This document shows, piece by piece, positions 35,191 to 44,355 of a DNA stretch of 64,000 nucleotides. Both the position numbers and the translations under genes were made by a program. The DNA is from Bacillus solitudinis (GTDB lineage Bacteria; Bacillota; Bacilli; Bacillales; Bacillaceae_D). Under the pieces are notes generated by a model. It saw nothing but the letters and a program-made list of their open reading frames with translations, made no database searches and had not been told where the DNA came from. The stretch lies in NCBI RefSeq assembly GCF_002797395.1, contig NZ_KZ454943.1, positions 2,221,486-2,285,485 on the forward strand, written 5' to 3'. Numbering within the stretch: position 1 is the first letter of the stretch; each line of letters opens with the position of its first letter.

Positions 35191-35814
35191 ATGCATCTGT
35201 CAGATGGCGTTTTAAGTTTTCCTGTTGTTGTAACGACAAGTGTTGTAGCGGGAGTAGCAGTTATCTATTCAATCCGAGGGATTACGGAAGAAGAAATCCC
35301 GAGAATAAGCTTAATGACCGCAGCCTTCTTTGTTTTGTCACTAATAAACATTCCGATGGGCCCGAGTTCAATACACCCCCTATTATGTGGACTAATCGGG
35401 ATTATCATCGGTAAGCGAAGTGTGTTAGCTATTTTTATTGCCTTATTGCTTCAAGCATTGCTCTTTCAGCACGGTGGGATAACTACACTTGGAGCTAACA
35501 TCTTAATGCTCGCCATTCCTGCGATGGTCTGCCATCGTTTATTTCTGAAACTATCGAATAGAGAACATGCAAAAATTCAATTTCTCGGTTCTGTTTGTGG
35601 TGGGTTAGGGGTGGTAGGTGCGGTTGGTTTATTAACATTGCTATTAGCGTTAACGAGCTCATTCTATACAGACGGCATTTTTTCTGTTGTACGCATATTA
35701 ATTTTAGGTCATATTCCTTTGTTAGTCATTGAAGCCTTTTTAACTGGCTTTATTATTTCAATTATTGTGAAAATCCGTCCTGGTATTATTGCAAGGAATC
35801 CTGTAAAAGCATAG
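35191..35814 (+). CDS. cbiM: ECF nickel/cobalt transporter, substrate-specific component CbiM/NikM
   Basis: 207 residues, with five to six membrane helices. The extreme N-terminus MHLSDGVLS is the CbiM/NikM hallmark: the free N-terminus and His2 coordinate the metal ion. NIPMGPSSIHPLLCGLIG and QALLFQHGGITTLGANILML are also conserved. GGAGCAACG precedes the ATG, and the exact start matters because His must be residue 2. It works with CbiQ and CbiO encoded next. Nickel versus cobalt cannot be told from sequence alone. Confidence 0.92.
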   Translation: MHLSDGVLSFPVVVTTSVVAGVAVIYSIRGITEEEIPRISLMTAAFFVLSLINIPMGPSSIHPLLCGLIGIIIGKRSVLAIFIALLLQALLFQHGGITTLGANILMLAIPAMVCHRLFLKLSNREHAKIQFLGSVCGGLGVVGAVGLLTLLLALTSSFYTDGIFSVVRILILGHIPLLVIEAFLTGFIISIIVKIRPGIIARNPVKA

Positions 35815-35837
35815 AGAAAGAAAGGAAACAAATACCT

Positions 35838-36596
35838 ATGGGAGCTGCATTTGTTGAAGAAATAAAGCGAGTGAACCCGAGAATTAAGAATACCTCTTGG
35901 GGAGCATTATGGGAGCCAAGGACAAAGACTATTACTTGTATTTTATTTACGTTTGGTGTTGTATATCTTGAACAGCTTTACCTCTTAGCGCTTCTTTTAG
36001 TAAGTCTTCTTATCATCGCACGAACGATGCAATTTACGTTTCGCTTTTTGATTTCGAAGTTAATCTTGCTCATCCCATTCTTGATTCTTATGAGCATTCC
36101 AATCTTATTATCTAAAGGATGGCCAGTCCATCAAGATTTGTTATTGTTCGTGTTGATGATTGCATTGAAGTCAACCTCTTCGTTATTACTTATGATGATA
36201 GTTGTGCTAAGTCAACCACTGCAACAATTTATAAAAGGACTGGCGGCGTTACCAATACCATCAGTGATTGTTTCGGTGTTAACTTTAACACTTTATTATA
36301 CAATGATGTTTCATCGAACATTAAGCCAGTTCTATAAAGCGTTGCTTTCTAGGGCTTTTAGGGCTTCATCAAAACCATCATCACTTAAAGTTTATAGTAG
36401 TGTCATGGCAGGGGTTATTTTGAAATCGGTAGAACAATCCGATAAAGTGTATCAAGCAATGGCAGCTAGAGGATTTTCAGGAAAGATACCAACGTCTTCG
36501 CCAAGGCCAATTATGGCAATGGATTGGCTGAAATCTATAAGTATGCTAATGTTTATCGGTATTTTTATACTTGTTGAAAAGTGGTGGTTCGCATAA
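35838..36596 (+). CDS. cbiQ: ECF transporter transmembrane component CbiQ
   Basis: 252 residues with several hydrophobic helices. The coupling motifs that touch the ATPase are ALLSRAFRAS-like (position about 170) and QAMAARGFSG (about 210), the two A-R-G type helices of EcfT/CbiQ. AAAGGAAAC precedes the ATG. It overlaps the ATPase gene by 16 bases, indicating coupled translation. Confidence 0.9.
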   Translation: MGAAFVEEIKRVNPRIKNTSWGALWEPRTKTITCILFTFGVVYLEQLYLLALLLVSLLIIARTMQFTFRFLISKLILLIPFLILMSIPILLSKGWPVHQDLLLFVLMIALKSTSSLLLMMIVVLSQPLQQFIKGLAALPIPSVIVSVLTLTLYYTMMFHRTLSQFYKALLSRAFRASSKPSSLKVYSSVMAGVILKSVEQSDKVYQAMAARGFSGKIPTSSPRPIMAMDWLKSISMLMFIGIFILVEKWWFA

Positions 36597-37399
36597 AAAA
36601 TATAGTTATTGAAAATTTGTCTTATTCTTATCCGAATCAAACAGTAGCGCTCTCAGATTTATCCTGTTCCTTTAGTGGAAGTAATATTGCGCTTTTAGGA
36701 GCAAACGGTAGTGGGAAGTCGACTTTACTACAGCATCTCAACGGCTTGCTACTTCCTCAATCTGGGGAAATTAATATTTTTAATACAAGAGTAGTGAAAG
36801 GGAATGTTCACCAAATCCGACAACAGGTAGGGCTTGTCTTTGATAACCCAGAAAATCAATTGTTTGCGACCACGGTTTATGAGGATGTAGCTTTTGGTCC
36901 AAGAAACAAGGGTTACAAAGAATCAAGAGTGGAAGAAGTTGTGAATGAAACATTACGTCTACTTAAAATTGAAGAACTCAAAAATCGTGTTCCTTATCAT
37001 TTAAGCTTAGGTCAAAAAAAGAAAGTAGCGATTGCCGGCGTCCTTGCAATGGAACCAAAGTTGCTTCTTTTTGATGAACCATTCTCAGGTTTAGACCCTT
37101 TCGCATTAGAAGATTTCTTGTCGCTCCTTGAGGTGCTTAAACAAAATGGAAAAACAATCGTTCTCACAACTCACGATGTTGATATTGCCTACAGTTGGGC
37201 AGACGAATGCATGCTTATGAATCAAGGCGGAAAGATCGCCCAAGGAACGGTCTCCTTGCTTGAGGACGAGCAACTTATGCGACAAGCGCAGCTGTCGGTC
37301 CCGCGTCTTTATCAGCTTTTTCGACACACCTCGTTACGACCGAAAAAAATAGAAGAAGCAGAAAGGCATATTCAAAAGCTACAGGAGTGCTCTAAATGA
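36581..37399 (+). CDS. cbiO: ECF transporter ATP-binding protein CbiO
   Basis: 272 residues, a single ABC domain. Walker A is GANGSGKST. The Q-loop region is VGLVFDNPENQLFATTVYED, typical for EcfA/CbiO. The signature LSLGQKKKVAIAG has the LSxGQ form, and Walker B is LLLFDEPFSGLD. It energises the CbiMQ complex. Either GTG at 36581 or 36584 may be the start. It overlaps the next gene by ATGA. Confidence 0.93.
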   Translation: MVVRIKNIVIENLSYSYPNQTVALSDLSCSFSGSNIALLGANGSGKSTLLQHLNGLLLPQSGEINIFNTRVVKGNVHQIRQQVGLVFDNPENQLFATTVYEDVAFGPRNKGYKESRVEEVVNETLRLLKIEELKNRVPYHLSLGQKKKVAIAGVLAMEPKLLLFDEPFSGLDPFALEDFLSLLEVLKQNGKTIVLTTHDVDIAYSWADECMLMNQGGKIAQGTVSLLEDEQLMRQAQLSVPRLYQLFRHTSLRPKKIEEAERHIQKLQECSK

Positions 37400-37821
37400 A
37401 GAGAGAATTTTTGGTGAAGAGTTTGTTAGCAATGCTGATTATTATTGCGTTTCCTTTAAATGTATACGCACATAAGATGATTATTGAGCCAATTGGGGAA
37501 AATAAGGTGAGGGTTCATTATGAGGACAAAAGCTTTTCTAGCCGAACCATTGTTCAAGTACTTGATGAAGAAGGACATCTTCTTTTTGAAGAACGCTTGG
37601 ATGAAAAAGGGCATTTTGATTTCGGTGATATGAAAGAAGCCCATTTATTAGTTGCTGATGATGGAATTGGACATCGAGGCGAATGGGTGGTCGGGGAAGA
37701 AAAGGAAGCCCCTTTTTTAAATAAATGGGTAACGGTAGCTGTCGTTTCTTTGAGTTTTATAGTTATTGCTTGGTTTTTCTACCAACGAACACGTTCGAGA
37801 ACGGATAAAAAAGGCAGATAG
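37396..37821 (+). CDS. NikL/CbiL-like accessory protein of the nickel/cobalt transporter
   Basis: 141 residues. The signal peptide is cleaved before AHKM (FPLNVYAHKMIIEP), so the mature protein would begin with a His, as in NikL/CbiL-type auxiliary subunits. A small beta-sandwich follows, then one C-terminal membrane helix (VTVAVVSLSFIVIAWFF) and a basic tail. It starts within the stop region of cbiO, so it belongs to the complex. It probably helps load metal onto the N-terminal His of CbiM. Confidence 0.75.
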   Translation: MKREFLVKSLLAMLIIIAFPLNVYAHKMIIEPIGENKVRVHYEDKSFSSRTIVQVLDEEGHLLFEERLDEKGHFDFGDMKEAHLLVADDGIGHRGEWVVGEEKEAPFLNKWVTVAVVSLSFIVIAWFFYQRTRSRTDKKGR

Positions 37822-37943
37822 AATTTTTTGTTTTTAAAAGACTCTCCTTTTGTTATTGGTAATGTGAGATATTTGGATTTACTTAATGTTAGGTACACTT
37901 GTGTTACAATATTAGACATAATGAAGAGTTGGAGGAATGAGAG

Positions 37944-38990
37944 ATGCAGAACAATAAGTTTATTGGCTATGTTGGTACATATACGAAAGAAGGAAGTCAA
38001 GGAGTTTATCAATTCACGTTAGACACGCAGAGCGAAAAGATTACTGATGTAAAATTAGCTGCAAAATTAGAAAACCCTACATATGTTAATGTGAGTGCAA
38101 ATAAAAAGTATCTCTATGCTGTTGCGAAGGAAGGTTCACAAGGTGGGGTCGCATCGTATGCAATTAATCATGAGACGGGTAAGCTAAGTAAACTTAATCA
38201 AGAATTATCAGACGGGGCGAATCCTTGTCATGTGAGCACGGATAGTAAAACAACTCAGCTTGTGACGGCAAATTATCATAAAGGGACGATTGAGTCACAT
38301 CTCATTAATGAGGATGGCACAATTTCACCTACTGTCTCAGTGATGGCTCACTCTGGATCAGGGCCTCATGAACGCCAGGAAAAGCCACATGCTCATTATT
38401 CAGGGTTTACACCTGATGAAAAGTTTGTTGTAGGTGTTGATTTAGGTACAGATGAAATTGTTTCCTACCGAATTGAAAATGGAACATTAACCAAAGTAGC
38501 TAGCTACTCTACAAATTCTGGAAGTGGGCCACGTCATCTGACATTTCATCCAAATGGAAAATATGCTTATGTAATGACTGAATTAAGCTCAGAGGTCATT
38601 GTTCTGAGCTATGATATGGAAAAGGGTAGATTTACAGAAAAACAATATATCTCAACGATTCCTGAGACTTTTACTGCAAATAACCAGGGAAGTGCTGTTC
38701 ATATCTCATCAGATGGAAAGTTTGTTTATGCAGGAAACCGAGGACATAATAGTATCGCGGTCTTTAGCGTGAACCAAGATACAGGTGGACTAACATTAGT
38801 GGAAATTGTCTCATCAGAGGGTGATTGGCCTCGTGACTTCGTATTAGATCCTACGGAAGCATTTGTGGTCGGTTCTAATGAAACGACTGGAAACCTTGTC
38901 TTATATGCAAGAAATCAGTCAACAGGGAAGTTAAGTGTTATTCAATCAGATGTAAAGATACCGAAAGCAGTCTGTATAAAATTCTTATAA
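37944..38990 (+). CDS. 6-phosphogluconolactonase-like beta-propeller lactonase
   Basis: 348 residues of the YbhE/Pgl-type seven-bladed propeller family (lactonase, PF10282). It starts FIGYVGTYTKEGSQGVYQF. Repeats such as NPTYVNVSANKKYLYAV and GSGPRHLTFHPNGKYAYVM are present, with the conserved SGSGPHxRQxxPHAH loop (SGSGPHERQEKPHAHYSG) near the active site. It hydrolyses 6-phosphogluconolactone in the pentose phosphate pathway or a related lactone. GGAGG precedes the ATG. Monocistronic. Confidence 0.88.
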   Translation: MQNNKFIGYVGTYTKEGSQGVYQFTLDTQSEKITDVKLAAKLENPTYVNVSANKKYLYAVAKEGSQGGVASYAINHETGKLSKLNQELSDGANPCHVSTDSKTTQLVTANYHKGTIESHLINEDGTISPTVSVMAHSGSGPHERQEKPHAHYSGFTPDEKFVVGVDLGTDEIVSYRIENGTLTKVASYSTNSGSGPRHLTFHPNGKYAYVMTELSSEVIVLSYDMEKGRFTEKQYISTIPETFTANNQGSAVHISSDGKFVYAGNRGHNSIAVFSVNQDTGGLTLVEIVSSEGDWPRDFVLDPTEAFVVGSNETTGNLVLYARNQSTGKLSVIQSDVKIPKAVCIKFL

Positions 38991-39030
38991 ATGATAAGCC
39001 TTACTAAATTAACAACGAAATAAATACAAG

Positions 39031-39062
39031 AAAAGGGGGTTCCACTGTGGAACACCCTTTTC
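39031..39062. terminator. Bidirectional terminator
   Basis: AAAAGGGGGTTCCAC and TGGAACACCCTTTT pair between two convergent genes (lactonase and RND pump). Confidence 0.85.
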
Positions 39063-39066
39063 TGTA

Positions 39067-42000
39067 TTAAGCAGCTTTTTCTACAGTTAGTTTCGACTTA
39101 TCTCTTCGTATTAACTTTTGAAATCCGCGAGAGATATCTTCAAATAAAAGATAAATAGCTGGAATTAAGACGAGCGTGATGACAGTTGCAAATAGCAGTC
39201 CTGAAATGACAACAGTGGCCATGGGTGCTTGGTAACCGCTTGCTGTACCGGTTGCAAGAGCAAGTGGAAGCATTCCTCCAATCGTCGTTAAGGTAGTCAT
39301 AAAGATTGGACGTAATCTTGTTTTACCTGCAGTGACCACCGCTTCAACAAGCGAAACATTCTCATTTCGAAGTTGTTTGGTTCTGTCGATAAGGAGAATC
39401 GCGTTATTCAATACAATGCCAATCAGCATAATCACACCCATCCCTGCCATCACACTCATTTCTTGTTGTGTCAAAAGCAAGCCGATAATGACGCCTGTTA
39501 TCGTAAATGGAATGATTGACATGACGATTAAAGGATGTTTTAAACTATTAAACTGAATGGCCATTACGACATAGACGAGGAAAAGAGAGATGCCAAGAAT
39601 CATCGCCATTTCCTGTACGGCTTTCTGTTGAGCCTCTAAGTCACCTGCTGTTGAAACTGAATAACCATTAGGAGGATTGTATCCGTTTAGCAACTCCGTA
39701 ATTTCTCGGTTAATCGATCCTAAGTCACGGTTCTCGATGTCTGCCATAACCGTAACAACGCGTTCTCCTTTTTTTCGGTCAATTTGAGTTGGGACAACAG
39801 TGGGTTTTAATTCGATATATTTTGAAAGTTTCTCTGTTTGGCCGGATGGGAGGAGAATCTTAGCTGATAAAAACTCCAATTCGTTCTCAACGGACACATC
39901 ACTGGTTATTACAATAGGTTGGTTATCGAGAGCGCTCATATCGCCAACGGGAATTCTCGAGAACATTTGATTCATTTGCTGAAGAAGAAATTGAGAGGAA
40001 AGCTGGTCTTCCTCCATTTTCTGCTCGTTCAAAACAATGTCATGTTCAGGAGACAATTTCTCTGTTGATGTTGTAATCGATACTATGCCTTCAATGTCTG
40101 AGAGTTGTTTAGTAAGATCACTTGCAACGTCTGTAAGTATACTGAAGCTTTCTCCCGTAACTTCAAGAGTAATTGGAAGTCCACCCCCGCCATCCATGGC
40201 GGAACCAATGCTAACGATCGGATATTGGTTTTCTAATTTCCTAAGGGAGGAAAGAATCTGTTCATTTACTTCTTTCTGTTCAAGTGTCGCTTCATCTTCA
40301 GCAGTCATATTTACGAGAACATACATTGCACCGACACTATCGAGAATAATATTGTTTGTTACATCAGGTACTGCAGATAACTGTTTATTAGCTGCGATAG
40401 CAATGTCTTCCCTCTCTGCTGGTGTAACCCCACTTTCTAATTGAATGGAAATCTCTGCATACCGATTAAAGACATCTGGCATAATGGTCATAGGAATTTT
40501 CGTAATTAGTAAAAGAGAGCCTATGAAAACAAGGAGGAACACTGTAATGACACCATAACGATTTCGTTTCTTTTGACCAATCCAGCTTATTAAGCGACCA
40601 TAGATAGTTACGATAAAACCATCTGGACGTTGCTGTTTCACTTTAGTTTTCAAGAAGTTATGAGCCAGTGTTGGAATGAGTGTAAAGGAAATTAGTACAG
40701 AGCTAATTAGTGTAATACAAACAACAACTGATAAAATTATCATAAATTTACCCATTTCACCACCGAGAATGCCAATTGGCAAAAAAACAACAATGGTCGT
40801 GAGCATTGAGGCGAGTACGGCTGTGGCAACTTCTTTTGTCCCTTGAAGGACAGCGTCTAGTTTCTCAAATCCTTGCTCTCTTTTCTGATAAATAGATTCA
40901 AGTATAACGATTGAGGCATCAACCATCATCCCAATCCCTAATCCTAATCCAATTAGACTAAGCATATTAAAGCTGTAATCAAAGAACCACATTGCTGCAA
41001 AGGTAAGCAGGATAGAGATAGGGATCGCTAATCCGATAATTAACGTAGCCCGGACATTACGTAAAAACAATAATAAAATCACAATTGCAATCACGCCACC
41101 AACTAAGACATTTTTAGAAACTCCATCAATTGAATCTCTTACATAATCTGCTTGGGCCACAACTTCATCTAGTTCAAAACCAGAGACAAGGCCCTCTTTT
41201 TTAATAGCTTCAACTTCTGCTCGAACTGCTGTAGCCATCTCAATTTGAGTGACGTTTGGCACTCGGCCAATTTGAACTAAAATAAAGTCTGCAGTACCGT
41301 TTTTCCACGCGCCGGCTGTTTGCTGAGAAGAAAGCTCTGATACGGTTGCCAACTCATTTAATGTTTTTCTTCCAGTTAAAGTCTCAATTTGGATTGATTT
41401 TAAGTCATCGACGTCTTGAAAGGTGGTGTTCCAACGAAGAGTGGGTTCATTTTCTTCCCCTACTAGTTCGCCTATTGCAACCTCAGTGTTTGTTTGTTGA
41501 ATAGTTGTAATGACATCGGTAGGATTAATGCCCCATTCAGAAAGCTTTGCTTGTTTCAATTCAATAACCATTTCTTTCTCGTCTATGCCAACGAGAGCCA
41601 CATCACGAACTTCAGGTAAAGCTTCAAGTCTCTTCTCTAAAACCACTTTCCCAAATTCCGTCATGCTTTCTTTATTCCCAGCTGAAATATCCATAAAAAA
41701 TTCATAGGGGTTATCTAAAGAATATTGATTGACTGACATGTCTTTAATCTCAGTTAGTTGGGGCTTTAATTCGTTTAATTGAGACTCCATTTCTTTAAAT
41801 ACATCATCGCCACGTCCTTCCTCTAATTGAACAGATAGTGAGCTATGTCCAATAGATGAAGTAGACTCAAATGAAATGATACCATCGATACCTTCAAGGG
41901 TCTGTTCGATTGGTTCTGTAATTCGTTGTTCAACATCAAGTGCACCCATATCGCCTGCTTCAACTTGTATAGCAGCTCCGTCCATCGTAATAGGTGGCAT

Positions 42001-42108
42001 AAGTTCTTGGTCTAATTTGGTCGTAGAATATAAGCCTATAGCAAGCACAAATACAACCAGTAGACCGACGATAAGCTTACGTTCAAGTAAAAAATTTAAT
42101 AAGGACAT
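39067..42108 (-). CDS. RND-family efflux pump (AcrB/SwrC-like)
   Basis: 1013 residues with the RND architecture: helix 1 (LIVGLLVVFVLAIGLYST), a large extracytoplasmic loop, helices 2-6, a second loop and helices 8-12. The helix-4 motif GLGLGIGMMVDASIVILESI carries the proton-relay Asp in the GxxxDA pattern. GIVLNNAILLIDRTKQLR is the matching C-terminal signature. The ATG at 42108 follows GGAGGAAAAAAAG; an in-frame TTG upstream would include the ribosome site. No membrane fusion partner is adjacent, as for SwrC, which exports surfactin-like lipids in B. subtilis. Substrate unknown. Confidence 0.93.
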   Translation of the reverse strand: MSLLNFLLERKLIVGLLVVFVLAIGLYSTTKLDQELMPPITMDGAAIQVEAGDMGALDVEQRITEPIEQTLEGIDGIISFESTSSIGHSSLSVQLEEGRGDDVFKEMESQLNELKPQLTEIKDMSVNQYSLDNPYEFFMDISAGNKESMTEFGKVVLEKRLEALPEVRDVALVGIDEKEMVIELKQAKLSEWGINPTDVITTIQQTNTEVAIGELVGEENEPTLRWNTTFQDVDDLKSIQIETLTGRKTLNELATVSELSSQQTAGAWKNGTADFILVQIGRVPNVTQIEMATAVRAEVEAIKKEGLVSGFELDEVVAQADYVRDSIDGVSKNVLVGGVIAIVILLLFLRNVRATLIIGLAIPISILLTFAAMWFFDYSFNMLSLIGLGLGIGMMVDASIVILESIYQKREQGFEKLDAVLQGTKEVATAVLASMLTTIVVFLPIGILGGEMGKFMIILSVVVCITLISSVLISFTLIPTLAHNFLKTKVKQQRPDGFIVTIYGRLISWIGQKKRNRYGVITVFLLVFIGSLLLITKIPMTIMPDVFNRYAEISIQLESGVTPAEREDIAIAANKQLSAVPDVTNNIILDSVGAMYVLVNMTAEDEATLEQKEVNEQILSSLRKLENQYPIVSIGSAMDGGGGLPITLEVTGESFSILTDVASDLTKQLSDIEGIVSITTSTEKLSPEHDIVLNEQKMEEDQLSSQFLLQQMNQMFSRIPVGDMSALDNQPIVITSDVSVENELEFLSAKILLPSGQTEKLSKYIELKPTVVPTQIDRKKGERVVTVMADIENRDLGSINREITELLNGYNPPNGYSVSTAGDLEAQQKAVQEMAMILGISLFLVYVVMAIQFNSLKHPLIVMSIIPFTITGVIIGLLLTQQEMSVMAGMGVIMLIGIVLNNAILLIDRTKQLRNENVSLVEAVVTAGKTRLRPIFMTTLTTIGGMLPLALATGTASGYQAPMATVVISGLLFATVITLVLIPAIYLLFEDISRGFQKLIRRDKSKLTVEKAA

Positions 42109-42358
42109 CTTTTTTTCCTCCAATATGTTGTTTTTAGTTTTGTACTTTCAAATTATAGATTAAATATATGGAAAAAGAATCATTTCCTGGAAGTAATTGT
42201 TTCTAAGTCTTGAGACGGAGAAAATTCTACTTACTCATTAGACGATTCCCTAGCAACTTTTTAATATGAACTTATAGATAAAACTGTTAAGATGTGAGAA
42301 AAAGTAGAATAAATAGTGGGTTTGAATAAGATAAGATAAAGCGTAGGGGGAGACAGTA

Positions 42359-42775
42359 ATGTTTGAACATATTTTGTTACCGATTGATGGATCTTTACAT
42401 TCACTACGCTCTGTGGACATAGCCGTTAAGATAGCAAAAGCATCGAATGCTAAAGTTGACCTTCTATATGTTATAGAAGGATCAATGTCGAAGTTTGATG
42501 TGATTAATAATGATAATCCGGTTGAAGTAGAAAAGAAAAGAAAGGACCGAATGCAGCCTGCTCAGGAGAAATTAAAGGAAGCTAAAGTTGAGTTTGAAAG
42601 TTTAATTATTCACGGGGAGCCGGGGTCATCTATTGTAAATGTCGCAAATCAAAGCGACTATGATTGCTTAGTAATTGGGAGTCGAGGATTGAATCGCTTT
42701 CAAACATTCATGCTTGGAAGTGTTAGTTATAAGGTGGCAAAGCTCGTTAAATGTCCAGTGATAATCGTGAAGTAG
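42359..42775 (+). CDS. Universal stress protein UspA family (4 of 4)
   Basis: 138 residues, MFEHILLPIDGSLHSLRS to CPVIIVK, with GSRGLNRFQTFMLGSVSYKV as nucleotide site. AGGGGGAG precedes the ATG. It is a clear paralog of the three at 4.2-7.4 kb but stands alone, divergent from the RND gene. Confidence 0.92.
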   Translation: MFEHILLPIDGSLHSLRSVDIAVKIAKASNAKVDLLYVIEGSMSKFDVINNDNPVEVEKKRKDRMQPAQEKLKEAKVEFESLIIHGEPGSSIVNVANQSDYDCLVIGSRGLNRFQTFMLGSVSYKVAKLVKCPVIIVK

Positions 42776-42979
42776 TATTGATGAGGTCTTTTCATTTAAA
42801 GTGTTCATTTTAGGAAGTGTGTGATGTTAGATTAATCATGCATAGATAGACAGAAGCTAAGAAGTATTATCGTTCCAATTAGAGAAAAAGACGAAAAGAG
42901 TACCTTATACTTTCAGTGTACTTTAAGCAACGTGCGGAGCAGTTGCCTTCTGTTTTCCCTACTTTAACTTGTAGACAGG

Positions 42980-43014
42980 CCACGCGGGTGTCCGAAAGTC
43001 GGACACCCGCGTGG
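42980..43014. terminator. GC-rich perfect hairpin after the quinone reductase gene
   Basis: CCACGCGGGTGTCCGA and TCGGACACCCGCGTGG are a 16-bp perfect stem with a 3-nt loop, starting ten bases after the end of the minus-strand gene. There is no T-run, but its stability and position favour a 3'-end role. Its GC content is strikingly higher than the surroundings. Confidence 0.6.
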
Positions 43015-43023
43015 ATTTCATAT

Positions 43024-43629
43024 TTACTTCAAACTTTGAAGAGCCTCTGCAACTTGAACTGTACGTTTAGCTTGGTGCTTTGCAGCATCTTCTACATTTT
43101 CTTGCATTTTTCCATCTTGACCAACTGTTACACTTACTCCATATGGGTTACCACCAGATGTGAATTGAACAGGGTCTGTGTAACCAGGAGAAGCAATAAT
43201 TGCGCCCCAGTGATGCATTGTTGTGTAAAGAGATAAAATTGTGGCTTCTTGGCCACCGTGTGCATTACTCGCAGAAGCCATTGCGCTAACGGCTTTGTTT
43301 GCAAGTTTTCCATTAAACCATAGCCCACCTGTTGTATCAATGAATTGCTTCATTTGTGCCGGTAAATTACCGAAACGTGTAGGTACGCTAAAGACAATAG
43401 CATCAGCCCATTCAAGATCATCTAATGTTACTTCTGGTACATTTGCTGTTTCTTCTACATGTGCTTTCCATGCTGGATTTGCATCAATAGCACCTTGTGG
43501 AGCAAGCTCAGGAGCCTTTAAAACCTTAACCTCCGCACCAGCAGCTTTACCTCCTTCTTCAGCCCACTTTGCTAGTTGATAGTTTGTACCTGTTGAACTG
43601 TAGTAAATAACTGCTAATTTAATTGACAT
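43024..43629 (-). CDS. wrbA: NAD(P)H:quinone oxidoreductase, WrbA type
   Basis: 201 residues, a flavodoxin-like FMN protein. The phosphate loop is YYSSTGTNYQLA, the flavin loop PTRFGNLPAQMKQFIDTTGG, and the active region ASNAHGGQEATILSLYTTMH and HHWGAIIASPGY; these match type IV NQO (WrbA). It reduces quinones by two electrons and so protects against quinone stress. The ATG at 43629 follows AAGGAG; the longer frame from 43683 has no ribosome site. It is divergent from an HxlR regulator that probably represses it. Confidence 0.92.
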   Translation of the reverse strand: MSIKLAVIYYSSTGTNYQLAKWAEEGGKAAGAEVKVLKAPELAPQGAIDANPAWKAHVEETANVPEVTLDDLEWADAIVFSVPTRFGNLPAQMKQFIDTTGGLWFNGKLANKAVSAMASASNAHGGQEATILSLYTTMHHWGAIIASPGYTDPVQFTSGGNPYGVSVTVGQDGKMQENVEDAAKHQAKRTVQVAEALQSLK

Positions 43630-43742
43630 AATTTCATTCTCCTTTTTGTTTGAAAGATTAAATAGTTTATTGAGAAGTTTCATGATGCCGCACCTACCTA
43701 ATTGTTCCCCATTTCAATTTAATAAAACTGGGTTTTTAAAAT

Positions 43743-43795
43743 ATTAGTAACTTACTTATAATTAGTATAGTATTAAATATACTTACTAATGTCAA
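43743..43795 (-). promoter_or_regulatory. wrbA promoter with inverted-repeat operator
   Basis: Read on the minus strand, TTGACA (43790-43795) and TACTAT (43767-43772) are 17 bases apart. ATTAGTAA (43743-43750) and TTACTAAT (43783-43790) form an 8-bp inverted repeat straddling the -10. A second short palindrome, AGTAACTTACT, lies at 43746-43756. This layout suits repression by the divergently encoded HxlR protein. Confidence 0.65.
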
Positions 43796-43856
43796 GTATC
43801 TTTTTAAAAATAACCAACGTATAATAAGTGAAATACAAAGTAATATGGGGGGTACG

Positions 43857-44168
43857 ATGATGGAACATGGTATGCTTTGTCCGAAAGTTGAATCTGCATT
43901 TACATTACTAGGAAAAAAGTGGACAGGTTTAATTATTTTCGCATTAATAAATGATGCTAAGCGGTTTCGTGATATTTCTTCCTTAATTCCAAATATGAGT
44001 GATCGGATTTTAACTGAACGAATTAAAGAATTAGAAGATGCAGAAATTATTGTTCGTCATGTTTATCCTGAAAAGCCAGTAAGAATTGAGTATAAACTGA
44101 CTGAGAAAGGAAAAAAACTCAAAGCTGTAATAGATGAGGTCCAAAAATGGGCAGAGGATTATGAATAG
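43857..44168 (+). CDS. HxlR-family redox-sensing regulator (YodB/CatR-like)
   Basis: About 103 residues with a MarR/HxlR winged helix: LLGKKWTGLIIFALINDAKR, MSDRILTERIKELEDAEI and KPVRIEYKLTEKG. A single conserved N-terminal Cys is in MLCPKVESAF, the position of the redox Cys in YodB and CatR, which sense quinones and diamide by Cys modification. It lies divergent from a quinone reductase, strengthening that reading. ATGs at 43857 and 43860 both follow GGGGGG. Confidence 0.9.
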   Translation: MMEHGMLCPKVESAFTLLGKKWTGLIIFALINDAKRFRDISSLIPNMSDRILTERIKELEDAEIIVRHVYPEKPVRIEYKLTEKGKKLKAVIDEVQKWAEDYE

Positions 44169-44173
44169 AGGAC

Positions 44174-44211
44174 GGGGTAGTCGTATTTATCGAGCTTGGT
44201 AATACGACCCC
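44174..44211 (+). terminator. Hairpin after the HxlR gene
   Basis: GGGGTaGTCGTATT pairs with AATACGACCCC, five bases after the stop codon. The following T content is low. Confidence 0.55.
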
Positions 44212-44355
44212 AATTATTATGAAAGAAAAAGTAGTGAGGATTTTAAACATATAGGTGATTTATTGGTCACAAAATTGAAAGCGCTTAATAAATTGAAGTG
44301 TTAAACTTGTCATAGAATATACTTTTTGAATACACTCTTTAAGGGGGAGAATGAT

